Assembly: GCF_032854445.1 (NCBI RefSeq)
Contig: NC_088307.1
Span: 18,722,001 to 18,786,000, forward strand
Direction of reading: 5' to 3'
Length of the DNA stretch: 64,000 bases
Source: Liolophura sinensis
Lineage: Eukaryota; Mollusca; Polyplacophora; Chitonida; Chitonidae
The notes under the pieces are model-generated. The model was not told where the DNA came from. It worked only from the letters and a program-made list of their open reading frames with translations, and made no database searches. Positions 23,676 through 36,159 of this stretch are shown one piece after another; position 1 is the stretch's first letter; each line of letters starts with the position of its first letter. The position numbers were made by a program, and so were the translations under genes.

Positions 23676-24704
23676 CATTTGAAGACACGACTTTACTCCT
23701 AAATCTCGGTTGATAAAGCTCACTTACTGTATACCCTGACGTAATGAGATCAACTCTTATTAGTTTTCTGATTTTAAAAAACTCCTGTTTGCACGTAAGC
23801 TACAGTTATTTTGAAACACTTTAAGTGGTTTCACACTAAAAGAAAACTCAAATCAAAGTAAAGTAAATTAGGAATTTCTAAGGCTTCTTTAAAAACATAT
23901 GCAGTTAGACACCGAGCTTTTTTCCTAACCTATAGTATGTATCACTTTGTTATTGGGGTTTTGTGTATGCCTAACCCACGTATAACCACAAAGCTTTGAT
24001 GTGTTAATCTGTCCAAATGATTGTGATGTGTCACATCCTAACATGCGCTAACCACTAAACCGTTAGAGGCCACTCCCACACAATGAGAGAGCAGACTTAA
24101 CCACTTAACAGAGAGAGTCATGTGCACATTTCAGAATATAACTTGTCAAAAGCATCATTTTCGTGGACACAGGCTTATTTAACATCTAAGTACAGTAAAA
24201 TTTTTCGTATGGTTTACCTGTCAGCAAGGAAATTGATCAACACAAAAGAACATATATATGTAGGCCTTACATAGACAATTAAACGCTCGAGGAGCGCAGA
24301 CATGCACCAAAAGCATGTCTGCGTTCTCACTACCAACACTATGCATGGTAGTATCCTTATCTAGTTCACAGGTTTCAAGTATTAAAGTGTGTTGATCAAG
24401 TAAAAATAATGGCTGCTTGTCTGAAATGAATGACAATAAGGAAGTGGGTGCAGAAATACAGAAAAACATTATTCTAACGGGTATTTTTGTTTGTTTGTTC
24501 GTGTTTTTTTTTTTTTCGCGAAAGAAGAAACACATAAGCAATTGTTTTCTAAGCTGAGTTCTGTATTACAGGTTCTCGCATTATTTGACAGCCCGACAAT
24601 CAAGTTAACTTATTAGAAAGGTTCTTAAGTAAAAATGAGCTATTAACTAAATGTTCCTTTGACAAATGTAAGGGGAAATTCATATGACATCACATAACTT
24701 ACAG
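23676..24704. other. Intergenic DNA, nothing recognised
   Basis: The 106-codon minus-strand frame at 24,221-24,541 has low-complexity content and no recognisable domain. Confidence 0.4.
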
Positions 24705-25068
24705 TACCGGCCCGGATAGCACAGTTGGTAGAGCGTCCGCTTCGGGACCGGTAGATCCAGGATCAATCCTTGATCGAATCACACCTAAGACTTTAAAAGA
24801 GGAAGTTGTAACTTCCTTACTTGGCGTTCAGCATGAAGGGGATAGTGCAACGACTGGTTGACCCGTATCAGTATAATGGCTCGGGCGGGGCGGCTCACTT
24901 GCCTTCGGTAAGTTGTCTCAGTGAAGCAGCACTAGATAAAAGAGCCGTGGAAATACGTCCTGCTACAAGGAGGCACATCACACGTACATGCACCCTAAGG
25001 ATTCCTTCGTCGTCACATGACTGAAAAATTGTTGAGTACGACGTTAAACCCCAAGCACTCACTCACTC
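24705..25068 (+). mobile_element. SINE-B, full-length copy with target-site duplication
   Basis: The tRNA-like head CCCGGATAGCACAGTTGGTA, GAGCGTCCGCTTCGGGACC carries an A-box and a degenerate B-box. The body includes CAGTGAAGCAGCACTAGATA. The tail is TTGAGTACGACGTTAAACCC then CACTCACTCACTC. The 11-bp direct repeat ATAACTTACAG flanks it at 24694-24704 and 25069-25079, the mark of target-primed retroposition. It was moved by a partner LINE not seen in this window. Confidence 0.92.
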
Positions 25069-25748
25069 ATAACTTACAGATGATCCAAACAGACCACCAT
25101 ACATCATCCCGTTTTAAGTACTTTCTATGGAGCAGCAAAGAATTATGAAATATAAATGAAATATAGAACAGTTCTGGGGAAGGTTTTGCCTGAGGCTTCG
25201 AATGGCGCTTTTCGTCCCATCATTTATATTCATAAGAAACATCCACGGTCATCCTTGGGTAATTTATAATATAAAGTAGGTTGGACAAACAAACCGGGTT
25301 TAAAATGTAACCTTGTAGTCTACGGTAGAATGAAATTATCAGTGAAATTATGCACTTTAATAGCACAGTTGTTATAAAAGTTATTTATTTATAATGCATG
25401 GGCGAGTAGCCTTATTTTAGTTGCGATCATACACACCAAAAGAAAAAAAAGGTTATTGCATGCGAAATAGAACCAGTTCAGCTTGTTTCTTGTAAATCAT
25501 AAATGAACTATAAAGGTCAAACTCTACCTATCCTCTGTATACGATGGAAACGTATAATTCGAAACAAAGAAAGAAACAAACAGTTGAACATAAATAAGGA
25601 TATACAAAAACGCCCAAGCGTTTCCGGGTATCATATCATACAGAGCGTATAGACAGACGCGGTGGAGTAAAACGTAACATTCCCGTTAACTTTTTAGGGT
25701 AAAAAGGTTGTTTTATTATTGTTATACCGGAAAGAAAATGAGATATGA
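25069..25748. other. Intergenic DNA, nothing recognised
   Basis: No supported gene or repeat was seen here apart from the SINE target duplication at its left edge. Confidence 0.4.
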
Positions 25749-25933
25749 TTAAAGGAATATAGAATCGCTTCTGATTGGCTGGTGTGAGAGATATACGAGT
25801 CCTGCATATGCCTGGCCTAAGCTGAATTTTAGGTATGACAGATTTATTCAAGCGTGACCAAGGCCGTAGGTTTTAACCCAGGAAGTCTTATCTTCACTGA
25901 CAGCCAACCAGCACCGATTCTGTATCCCTTTAA
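25749..25933. mobile_element. TTAA-flanked MITE, copy 1
   Basis: It is bounded by TTAA at both ends, with imperfect inverted ends TTAAAGGAATATAGAATCGC and (from the right) TTAAAGGGATACAGAATCGG. GATTGGCTGG near the left end mirrors CAGCCAACCAGC near the right. A second copy lies at 38750-38932. TTAA ends suggest a piggyBac-type transposase in trans. Confidence 0.75.
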
Positions 25934-26727
25934 GGCAGAAGGATGAGTAATCGAATTATTATAATAGACCCTGTGCATGTTTAAAAAGCATCCACTGTTA
26001 GCAAAAGTACGGTCAACAATGGAACGCCAAACAAAGGTATACGCAAAAAATGAATCCACAAAATTTAACATAATGTCTGTTATCTGAGTGATGCTAGAAT
26101 GTATTCTGTTCTTGGAGCAGATTATTCTCTTAAATATAACACACATATTCTGTTGATTCAACATAAAGATTCTGTTAGACAAACAGAATATTATGTTGAA
26201 TGTGACACAATATTGTGTTATAATAACAGAAAACATTCTTAACATCACAGAGACTTTCTGTTCAATTTAACAGATTAATATTTTGAGTGTATAGAAGAGT
26301 TATTGTGCAAACCCTGTCTGACGAAATGTAATGAGACGTAATGTAATGAGTACAATATGAACAGATAGATTAACCGAATACTCGAGGTTTGGTATATGTA
26401 TTCATGTAAAGTCTTCTATATGCATGGCCCCTGAGAGTAACCAAGTACAAACAGGAAGAGTAACCAAGTACCTGATGTTTAACAGAAGCATTCATACGGT
26501 GCTCTATGAATAATTCAACACTGTTCAATATAAATTCGCATGAGAATAACCGGGACACAGTATTACAGAAAGTATGAAAGCTTCAGCAAGTTTTAGCTTT
26601 ACAGAATTCAGACCCAGTTAGGAGAAAACTACACACTAGACAAACTGCACACGCGCATAGGCGGGTGAAATTTAGGACTTATTGCACAGAATATACTTCC
26701 GTGTCATTTTTTTAAAATGTTAACAAT
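25934..26727. other. Intergenic DNA with ACAGAATA/TTCTGTT-rich stretch 26,090-26,280
   Basis: Short words ATTCTGTT, ACAGAATA and TAACAGA recur in both orientations. They recur weakly again near 27,040-27,090. They suggest a decayed inverted-repeat element; no gene is seen. Confidence 0.4.
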
Positions 26728-26895
26728 AAACTGCAGTTAACATCACTGCATTTTTTACCTAACCAAGCTTAAGCCATGGTGCTAGAGGGCGTTTAATTTA
26801 CCACTAATCAGGCATTTACAAGAACAGCTAGAATAAAATCCTGTTAGAGGTTTGACAAGAGGCCCTATTTCACTGGTTACGCGTGATCATTTCCC
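26728..26895 (-). repeat. Dispersed ~175-bp repeat, copy 3 (inverted)
   Basis: Read on the minus strand it has GATCACGCGTAACCAGTGAA, TTTATTCTAGC, CCATGGCTTAAGC, TTAGGTAAA and GCAGTGATGTTAAC. The order is that of the copies at 2384 and 12915. Confidence 0.6.
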
Positions 26896-28184
26896 ACACA
26901 TTACACTGTCGTCGTTGGTATACTGTACGTCTTTAATTATGTCATATTCAACATAACACCATTTTAGTCTAATACAACCTTTATGTGAAATTGATATAAT
27001 ATTCGTGGTATACTTTCTAGAATAGTCTGCCGAAGTAACAGAATACATTCTAGACAGACCACATACTTTCTGCTAAATTTAGCAGATTGTTTTTAGGAGA
27101 GTTACGTTTTTTTTCATGTACCAGGGTAAGCAACTTTCCTATGATAACTTAGAGATTTTTTTTTTCCATTTTATAATTTTGGGTGTAAACATGTTTAGTT
27201 GTGGGACACTTCGTGTAGCATTGTGTTCTAAGAGTGTGTTTATTACATTGACATGCACACTTACGCTACAGTTTTTTCCTAGATTTATAGCCTTTCCTGT
27301 AAATCAAACAAGAAAACTAATCCCACTTAGGCCTACATAAGCGTTGTGACCGTAAATCATGCAGCAGACATGCACACGTTTTAGCTTACAATGCTGCAGT
27401 GTAACTTTTAAATCTAGATATACAGGTATGTTTCAGGTTCACCGATGAGTATAGGCCAGTAGACTTCCTCCCTCACAACATATTCAAACATTAAGTATCG
27501 CTTTACAACCGCGGTTATTGCAGTAGCTAAAGTTTGGCTGCTAAAAGTGCATTTTCAGAAGAATATAAAGACCCTTAAACGATCCTTTTATACCAACCCC
27601 TAAGTTTTTCTAATAAGAAATTAATCAGACGACACAAAAAAACTCTTAGCTGGCTCTATAAGGTGGATAAATTTTACAGAATCATGAAAAATGTGTTACC
27701 TGAAAAAAGCTAAATTTTATGTCATATACGGTACGGGCATATAAAGTTTCACGTGACGGATGTACATGTATATATTGCTATAAATGGGGCAAACAGAAAG
27801 GCCATTAAGGGTGACGTAAACCAGGTCAATGTTTGAGAATTACACCAGTATACAACAGAAAACATTTTATATACCGACAATGCACACGCTTTGTGAAAGC
27901 CATTGACGACAAAAAAACACTTTGCAAATGCCTTGTGCACATAGGTTTAGCAATAAATGCGTACCTCGTAATACTTTAGACACACATAAAACTTCTCGAC
28001 ATATTCGCATGTTTTATGAGATGGGATGCATTCTGTCTTTTGTGGCAACAGTCTGTACACTGCTCATACACTTGTGCGAAATCTAGGTTTATTTTGTAAG
28101 CCTTATATTTGGGAACATATACAAAGCAATTGCGCTCCACCTAGACTTGAGGATCATGTCAATCACCGTCCAACAAAGTGAGCT
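26896..28184. other. Intergenic DNA, nothing recognised
   Basis: Only short, motif-free open frames are present. Confidence 0.4.
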
Positions 28185-28314
28185 GGGGGCTGTTTCTCAA
28201 AGGGGTCGTAACGTTACGCTGACCTAGTCACCATGACGTCGCTTACTCACGGCATATGCCGCCTTGGTATATACGACAGGCATAACGTTACGACCCCTTT
28301 GAGAAACAGCCCCC
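28185..28314. mobile_element. 130-bp MITE with perfect 32-bp terminal inverted repeats
   Basis: The left end 28185-28216 (begins GGGGGCTGTTTCTCAAAGGG) is the exact reverse complement of 28283-28314. The 66-bp centre has no coding capacity. A diverged copy lies at 61725-61849 in an ASPM intron. Perfect ends imply recent mobility or a strongly paired hairpin. A target duplication is not clear. Confidence 0.88.
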
Positions 28315-28561
28315 TGAGGTTCAACGGTATATATAATTATATAAATAAAAACATTTTTAAACTGGCAGGCGCAAATTATCATTAAGTGCCTGACGGTTAC
28401 AGAGTATCGGTCTGTAAAGACAAAAGGTCTTAAATAGAAAGATATTGTCTAAAAACGTTCAACAACTCTTCTACAGCTGCTAAATATATTCCACGAAGCG
28501 AGTTCTTGCCAGCACAACCCTGTCGGTAGTGCCGCACACTGTTAGAAGGCAAGTGAGGGTT
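28315..28561. other. Short intergenic spacer
   Basis: Nothing recognised. Confidence 0.4.
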
Positions 28562-29260
28562 CTAGAAGCTGCATGATACTTTATACAAGCTGCAGGATTC
28601 TTTGTACAAGCTGCACGGTACTATGTAAGAGCTGCACGGTACTCCATACGAACTGCATAATACTTTGTACAAGTTGCGCGATACTTTTGTACAGGTTGCG
28701 CGGTTCTCTATACGAGCTATACGGTACTTTGTACAAGCTGGACGATACTCAGTCCGAGCTGACCGATATTTTCAAGAAGCTATATGGTGCTCTGTAAGAG
28801 CTGCACAATACCGTATTCTATACGAGCTGCATGGTACTGTGTACGATCAAGCTGCATGATACTTTTTTACAAGTTACACGGTACTCTGTAAGAGCTGCAC
28901 GATTTTTTGTACAAGCTGTAGGGTACCATGTACGATTTCCACCACACTCTGTAAGAGCTGCACCATACGTCGTACGAACTGTATGGTACAATCGAGCTGC
29001 ACGATACTATGTACAAACTGCATACTACTGCGTAAAAGCTGCACGATACTTTGTACAAGTTGCACAGTACTATGTAAGAACTTCATGTTACTTTGTACAA
29101 GTTGCACGGTACTCTGTAGGAGCTGCACGATACTTTGAACAAGCTGCACGGTAAGCGCTGTACCGGTACTCTGTACGAGCTGTACATTACCCTGTGCGAT
29201 GTTCACAGTGCTCTGTGCTGTGCGATACTTTGTACAAGTTGTACGATCGCATGTAAGAAC
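28562..29260. repeat. Degenerate 21-bp tandem array
   Basis: The unit is GCACGGTACTTTGTACAAGC plus T; about 30 diverged units (TACGAG, TAAGAG and TACAAG versions), with scattered outliers to about 29,350. Because 21 is divisible by three, frames stay open on both strands. The longest is 110 codons on the minus strand, reading VQLVQS-type heptads. I regard these as products of periodicity, not genes. Confidence 0.9.
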
Positions 29261-29595
29261 TCCATGGCACTGTGTACGAGATTTGCGGAGGTATGGGAAA
29301 TTACCTTTTCTGCGCTATACTTTGTAGAAGCTGCGCGGTACTGTATACAGCGACTCTGTTCACGTGCTGCACACTGTGAGTCACAAGATACTGCATGCGC
29401 AGTATAGCCGCACAGTAAAAGCCGCACAGTATACTGTGTCTTGTACTTTGCCTTACTGCAAAGTGTTAACCTGCCTTCTTCTGTGCGGGAATATTTCAAA
29501 GTATCGTGCATGCATTGGAATTTTTTACTGTGTAATTTTGAAAACTGCTAATATACAATGATTATTCACTATACGCTACGTGTAAACAATATGCT

Positions 29596-29597
<2 letters not shown>

Positions 29598-29657
<60 letters not shown>
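29598..29657. repeat. TA microsatellite, 60 bp
   Basis: About 30 uninterrupted AT dinucleotides. It is likely unstable and can form a cruciform. Confidence 0.97.
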
Positions 29658-29659
<2 letters not shown>

Positions 29660-31437
29660 CTTCAGCGATTTGACATCAATAAATTCACACTCTATAGATT
29701 AAAAGGAGAACGAACGGAAGGACTTACAATGGCTCATGAGCATCTAAGGAAGATTATATCCATGGGGTCACAATCATGCATAAGCATGACTGTTTAAGAA
29801 GGTGTCATACCCAGGGCCCACTCCATGGAAAACAATTCCCATATTATAACGCTTTGAATAACTGCATTGTCACCATCCGGTCACACACAAAAGAGTATTC
29901 TTCATAAATGACAGGTGAAAGCTCATGCAAATTGTTGCTTAAGGGATCCTGTAATGAGGAACATCCTTTAATGAAAGCAAGTAATTGAAGAAGACTTATA
30001 TCTTTTGAAAAGTTGTGAAAGTTTATCTACTTGTGCGTGTAACCGAAATTTTAGATGTCTAATGGCCGTTCAAGACGGGTGTCTTTGAGACTAATATACT
30101 CTTGCTAAAACTGATTTGTAGCGTAGCCAGCTGGATAAAGAAGACTGACATGCTGAATTTGCAACAGAAAAGATACAACACAAATTTTATTTTATGGGTT
30201 CCTCTGTTACTAAGTGGAAAAATTTGAAATAAATAATCTAGGTTTCACAACCCAAACTCAGCCGGATTTAACCACAATTAAGGCAAACATGCTACAACTT
30301 ATAGGGCCTAACAATGCGCAAGGGCATCACAACATTTCAGATTTTCCTTTAAAAATCCTTTCCTTTCAAATGTTATATCTTTGTTTATGTGTACTGTAGT
30401 TCTTCAACTGACTTGTGTAGTAAACTTTTATGTTTAGTTTTAAAAATAAAACACATCTGTAGAGACAAAGGGTCCTGCTTTAGCATGTATTATTATTAGA
30501 TCCGCTGCTAGTAAAACTTTTTAACATGATCCTCCGAGCTTTACATGACTAAGAAAAGCCCCATCAAGTTTATATTTGGCACTGAACTCAAAAGATATAC
30601 TTGAAAATTAAACTCAACATACCGCCATCATATGCATCATGGTCATCATGGACATCATTTTGGAAGCTGTCTTTGGGATCCGTCAGAAAAAAAGTTAAAT
30701 CCAATGATTCCGAGATGTGGTTGGAATAAAACTCCTGGATGTATATACGGCCTTCCGCACCTGTATACGTTACAGTATGGGTAGTCCTAAAGCAACCTCA
30801 GCTGGTAATATTGTCTGGTAAACACAGTCAGCGACAACAGGTGAATGCGCCCCCTGAATTTCTAAGTAAGTCACATTCCCATCCTCCTGCCACAGATAGC
30901 AAATAACAAGGGTGGCGCAAGTGCACTTGGTCTTCACCACAAGCCTACACCAATAACCACAAGTCTAGAGCAATCGCAACAGGTAGCAGAATGCGGCAAT
31001 TTGACTTGGCCCCTCTCCAACCCTATAGTATAGTGGGCCTATAAGTATACTGGTAGGTATATTTAGTTACCTGGTTTTGAAGTGTGTGCTTACAGGTAAG
31101 CATCCAAGTGGGCGACATGCGACCTGGTCTGAATGCATACACAGGCACCTGGATATGTCACTGTTATCTATGTAGAGCAGTCAACTGACGATGAAGCTAT
31201 TTTGGGTTAAGCCTTCCGATGAATATTAAACCAAAAAAAAAAACAAAAAAACAACGAAGAATGTCGCTATTGTGAGGCAATCAAGGATGACATTTTTTCT
31301 TCCTCAATCTAAGTCAAACTTGTTTATCATTTTTGAAAAGAATCCATCTCAATTTAACGCTCAGACTCTCAAAGAAAAAAACAAAAAGTATGTTTTGTCT
31401 GAGTGATGCTAGCATGTATCCTACTCTTATCTTATCT
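29658..31437. other. Intergenic DNA, nothing recognised
   Basis: No gene is supported. CTGAGTGATGCTAGCATGTA near 31,399 resembles CTGAGTGATGCTAGAATGTA near 26,085, a short shared repeat fragment. Confidence 0.4.
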
Positions 31438-33428
31438 TTGGTGGATGGTCACATATGTCACATTGGTGGATGGTCACATGTGTCACATTGGTGGATGGTC
31501 ACATGTGTCATATTGGTGGATGGTCACATATGTCATATTGGTGGATGGTCACATGTGTCATATTGGTGGATGGTCACATGTGTCACATTGGTGGATGGTC
31601 ACATGTGTCATATTGGTGGATGGTCACATATGTCATATTGGTGGATGGTCACATGTGTCACATTGGTGGATGGTCACGTATGTCACATTGGTGGATGGTC
31701 ACATGTGTCACATTGGTGGATGGTCACATATGTCATATTGGTGGATGGTCACATGTGTCACATTGGTGGATGGTCACATATGTCATATTGGTGGATGGTC
31801 ACATGTGTCATATTGGTGAATGGTCACATGTGTCATATTGGTGGATGGTCACATGTGTCACATTGGTGGATGGTCACATGTGTCACATTGGTGGATGGTC
31901 ACATGTGTCATATTGGTGGATGGTCACATATGTCATATTGGTGGATGGTCCATATGTCATATTGATGGTCCCATATGTCATATCTGTGGATGGTCACATG
32001 TGTCATATTGGTGGATGGTCACATGTGTCATATTGGTGGATGGTCACATGTGTCACATTGGTGGATGGTCACGTGTCACATTGGTGGATGGTCACATGTG
32101 TCACATTGGTGGATGGTCACATGTGTCATATTGGTGGATGGTCACATATGTTATATTGGTGGATGGTCCATATGTCATTTTGGTGGATGGTCACGTGTCA
32201 CACTGGTGTATGGTCACATGTGTTATATTGGTGGATGGTCACATGTGTCATATTGGTGGATGGTCACATGTGTCAGATTGGTGGATGGTCACATGTGTCA
32301 TATTGGTGGATGGTCACATGTGTCACATTGGTGGATGGTCACATGTGTCATATTGGTGGATGGTCACATATGTTATGTTGGTGGATGGTCACATGTGTCA
32401 TATTGGTGGATGGTCACATATGTTATATTGGTGGATGGTTCATGTGTCATATTGATGGTCCCATATGTCATATCTGTGGATGGTCACATACGTCACATTG
32501 GTGGAAGGTCACGTATGTCATATTGGTGGATGGTCACATGTGTAACACTGGTGGATGGTCACATATGTCACATTGGTGGATGGTCCATGTGCCATATTGA
32601 TGGATGGTCACATTTGTCATATTGGTGAATGGTCACACGTCATATTGGTGGGTGGTCACGTCATATTGGTGGATGTCATAAATGTCATATTGGTGGATGG
32701 TCACATATGTCATATTGGTGGGTGTTCAGATATGTCATATTTGTGGATGGTCACGTATGTCATATTGGTGGATGGTCACATATGTCATATTAGTGGGTGT
32801 TCAGATACGTCATATTGGCGGATGTTCAGATACGTCATATTGGTGAATGGTCAGATACGTCACATTGGTGGATGGTCACATATGTCATATTGTTGAATAG
32901 TCCCATGTGTCATATTGGTGGATGGTCACATATGTCATATTGGTGGATGTCCAGATACGTCATATTGGTGGATAGTCACGTGTCATATTGGTGGATGGTC
33001 ACATGTAATATTGGTGAATGGTCACAAGTCATATTGGTGGATCGTTACATATGTTATATTGGTGGATGGTCACATGTTATATTGGTGGATGGTCACACAT
33101 CATGTTGGTGGGTGTTCAGATACGTCATATCGGTGGATGTTCAGATATGTCATATTTGTGAATGGTCCCATAAGTCATATTGGTGGGTATTCAGATACGT
33201 CTTATTGGTGGATGTCTAGATACGTCATATTGGTGGATGGTCACATGTCATATTGGTGGATGGCCCCATATGTCATATTGGTGGGTGTCACATATGTCAT
33301 ATTGGTTGGTATTCAGATACGTCATATTGGTGGATGTCCAGATACGTCACATTGGTGGATAGTCACATGTGTCATATTGGTGGATGGTCACATGTCATAT
33401 TGGTGGATGGTCACACATGTCATACAGG
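31438..33428 (+). repeat. 25-bp tandem array, about 80 units
   Basis: The unit is GGTGGATGGTCACATGTGTC then ACATT, with ATATGTCATATT variants. It is regular to about 32,600, then diverges into GATGTTCAGATACGTC and GGTGTTCAG variants. The 25-bp unit has no plus-strand stop in any phase, so all three plus frames stay open for hundreds of codons and encode the same 25-residue cycle. The largest (381 codons) is therefore not evidence of a protein. Units are rich in CACATGTG and CATATG palindromes. Confidence 0.96.
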
Positions 33429-35081
33429 TGAAAGCCAAGTAGTCGCCGGGAAACTAAACATAAGACTGCTTCAGCGGAGCACCTTCCACTGTTTATTGTC
33501 AATTAATGGAACAATTAAGAGAAATCTTGACAATTTTCTGTCACATAGTAATACTGAAGACAAGTCTCGTGTGCCTCACCCATGAAATACAACCACTTCG
33601 ATCCAATACTCGCGAGTTTAACAGTATGTGACGATAACTTCGATCTTCTTCTGAGAAACAGCCATAATATTGTTCACAAGTCAAAGCACGATCAGGTATA
33701 ACAATGCTCAATGATTTAAAATTTGGTTCGCACTATCCTTCATTTGAGTGGTCAGGTTCGGACCGTTCAGACATCTTATCCAATGAAATGGACGCTCCAC
33801 TATTTTCTGTTATATCGTATATTTTTTTCCCTTCTCTCATTGTTCAGCATGCTAAAACCAATTTTTTATGAACTTTTATGAACAACTATTCATCAAAAGA
33901 AACGGGTTAAAGGGTTTAAAAGATCGTACCACCAAAAACGTCTTGATAATCTTACCAAGATGGCCGCCAAAACAGCACAAGACTCTCCCTGACCAGAAGC
34001 TAGGCACAAAAGTCACGAATGGTTATCGCTATGATGAGAGATATCAACATTCACATCAGTTCATGTGTTTATGCTCAGACTGCTCACACTTCTCCTCATG
34101 TAACGTACATACGAGATATCTAGAATTAAGATAGTGAGACGTCTCTAGTTAGAAAGGTCGAGGCAGTGAGATGTCCTCTGTCGGCTTACAGATACATGAC
34201 GTTATATCAAGGATTTAAGTTCCCTTAGATAACACCCCAATAGCGCTGTGCCTATCTTGGACCCTGGACAATAACACCGTATTGCTTCCGTTGTACTTAA
34301 AGTAAAAGTGCAATTTTTCAGTATACGTGCGTGTAGACAAACGCTTTACGAGCTCCCTGTAACGTACAATTCCTTTACAATTTACAATCTGCAAACAAGT
34401 TAAAGGTCAAGGACTTTGCGTTTTCAATATAGCGGGCTCACGATCATGTATAATAAATAATTTAATTGTGGGCCACATGTTCTGAGGTCATTTATTGTCA
34501 TTTCATAAGAAGACATTTAGTGTCACGGGTACGAGTATAGGTGCATAGGGGTTATCATATTTTATCCTTTGTACCGCCTGTCTGTCCGTCGGTTGGTCCA
34601 TCGGTCTGTAAAATTTTTGACCTCTCATGTTTTAACTTAAAAGAAATGACAACAAGCGAGTTATTTAGGAAGAATTAGGAGTGAAAACAGCACATTGTTT
34701 GGGCGTGTTTAGTAACGTTAGGTATAAATAAACTTTCAATGAAAATTTCTTACGAGGCCATGGGACGCGCCATTTTAGAACAACCGGAAACAAAATGTCG
34801 CGTCATTTGTACCCCAGGCACGTGGTTAATTTGGTCTAGTGTTGTCTTAAGTGAAATTGACTTTTGATGGGATGTCGCAGCCATTGTAAAGTCTTGTGTT
34901 TTTCTGTTCAACATATAACATAGCCGAGCGTAACCTTGGACGCAGGTTGTACACTGAACTTAGAAGATTATATCGTAGAGTTCAAGGCTGTATTATCACT
35001 GCACATATTACACTAATTATAAATCAATTCCCTGTGGCTTGCAAGATCACATCCTTCATTATTATCAAAAATGTTTCTCTT
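33429..35081. other. Intergenic DNA; TCTG-type simple repeat near 34,570-34,612
   Basis: Nothing recognisable apart from the short pyrimidine-rich CTGTCTGTCCGTCGGTTGGT stretch. Confidence 0.4.
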
Positions 35082-35246
35082 GATAGCACATACTACACTT
35101 TTATGACCAAAAATCTGTCCTGGTAGCAAATATCACACTTTTATGATCAAAACCCTGTCCTGGTAGCAAATATCATACTTTTATGATCAAAACCCTATCC
35201 TGGTAGCAAATATCATACTTTTATGATCAAAACGCTGTCCTGGTAT
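35082..35246 (+). repeat. Four-copy 40-bp tandem repeat
   Basis: The unit is CTTTTATGATCAAAACCCTG followed by TCCTGGTAGCAAATATCATA. The first copy is diverged (ACCAAAAATCTG) and the last ends at TCCTGGTATG. Confidence 0.88.
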
Positions 35247-36102
35247 GTACGTGTATTACCCCTTACAAACACGTCTTGGTAAATGCATGTGTACAGAATA
35301 AGTAGATATGATCTGTATGGAGCAATGTGAGGATGTAATGTATGCAGCCCAATGCCTGCAACGAATTGAAAGTGAGCTAGAATCTATGCAAGCCAACGCA
35401 GTGTCCATGTTCTGTGGGCCTGGATGTTATTTTCCAGCTGCATGGTGTCCATCAATTGCCTATCCTGTGCCCCATATATACCAGTAGCCTATAACCATGT
35501 GAACTTTGTCCAAATCTGCTTATACTAAAGTAGCTCCCCCTAACGAAATTGCAAGTAGGGGCGGTGTAAGGTCGCCGTTAGTTCATGCTATATTGGAGCC
35601 GATAGAGGATCTTATACTGCGCTGCATTGCACTGTTACAAAAGCTGGGGCAGTGATAACGCGATGCATTTAGCAGCTAAAATGAATATGTGACATTACTG
35701 TCCTTGCAGTCGTTGTTTTCACTAAAGATCATATGTGGCGCAAAACAGGCCAATGCCTATCAAGGTTCCTACATGTAAAACCTCCCAGCTTTTGAAAAAC
35801 TGCTTCCGATCCAAAAACCACCGGAAGTCGGACCCCAGCTCGTTACCTCAGAAATTGTGCTGATTGACTGACTGATTTAACCTGAATGATTTAACCTGAC
35901 TCTTGTTTAACGCCCTACTTTTTACTTTCTACGATGACGGTCAGTTCTGTGAGTGGAAGAGAAGAAAAAAGCAGATATAAGCACCCAGAAGCATCAAAAC
36001 TGCTGAAAACAGACAGCCAAAATGCGGGCGTCTTTATTTAAAGCAAAAAATACCGTAGCGGTGTATACATATATTCACACAGTTATGAACAATAAAGATT
36101 TT

Positions 36103-36159
<57 letters not shown>

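Noticed and set aside
24712-24790. Possible tRNA gene (A-box TAGCACAGTTGGTAGAG)
   Set aside because: It is the head of a full-length SINE with a target duplication; no complete cloverleaf could be drawn.
28573-29206. Open frames on both strands of 63 to 110 codons
   Set aside because: Produced by the 21-bp array, whose unit is divisible by three; symmetry on both strands argues against coding.
31333-33585. Several long plus-strand open frames up to 381 codons
   Set aside because: They come from the 25-bp tandem array and are open in all three frames with the same translated cycle; no start context, domain or splice signal supports a gene.
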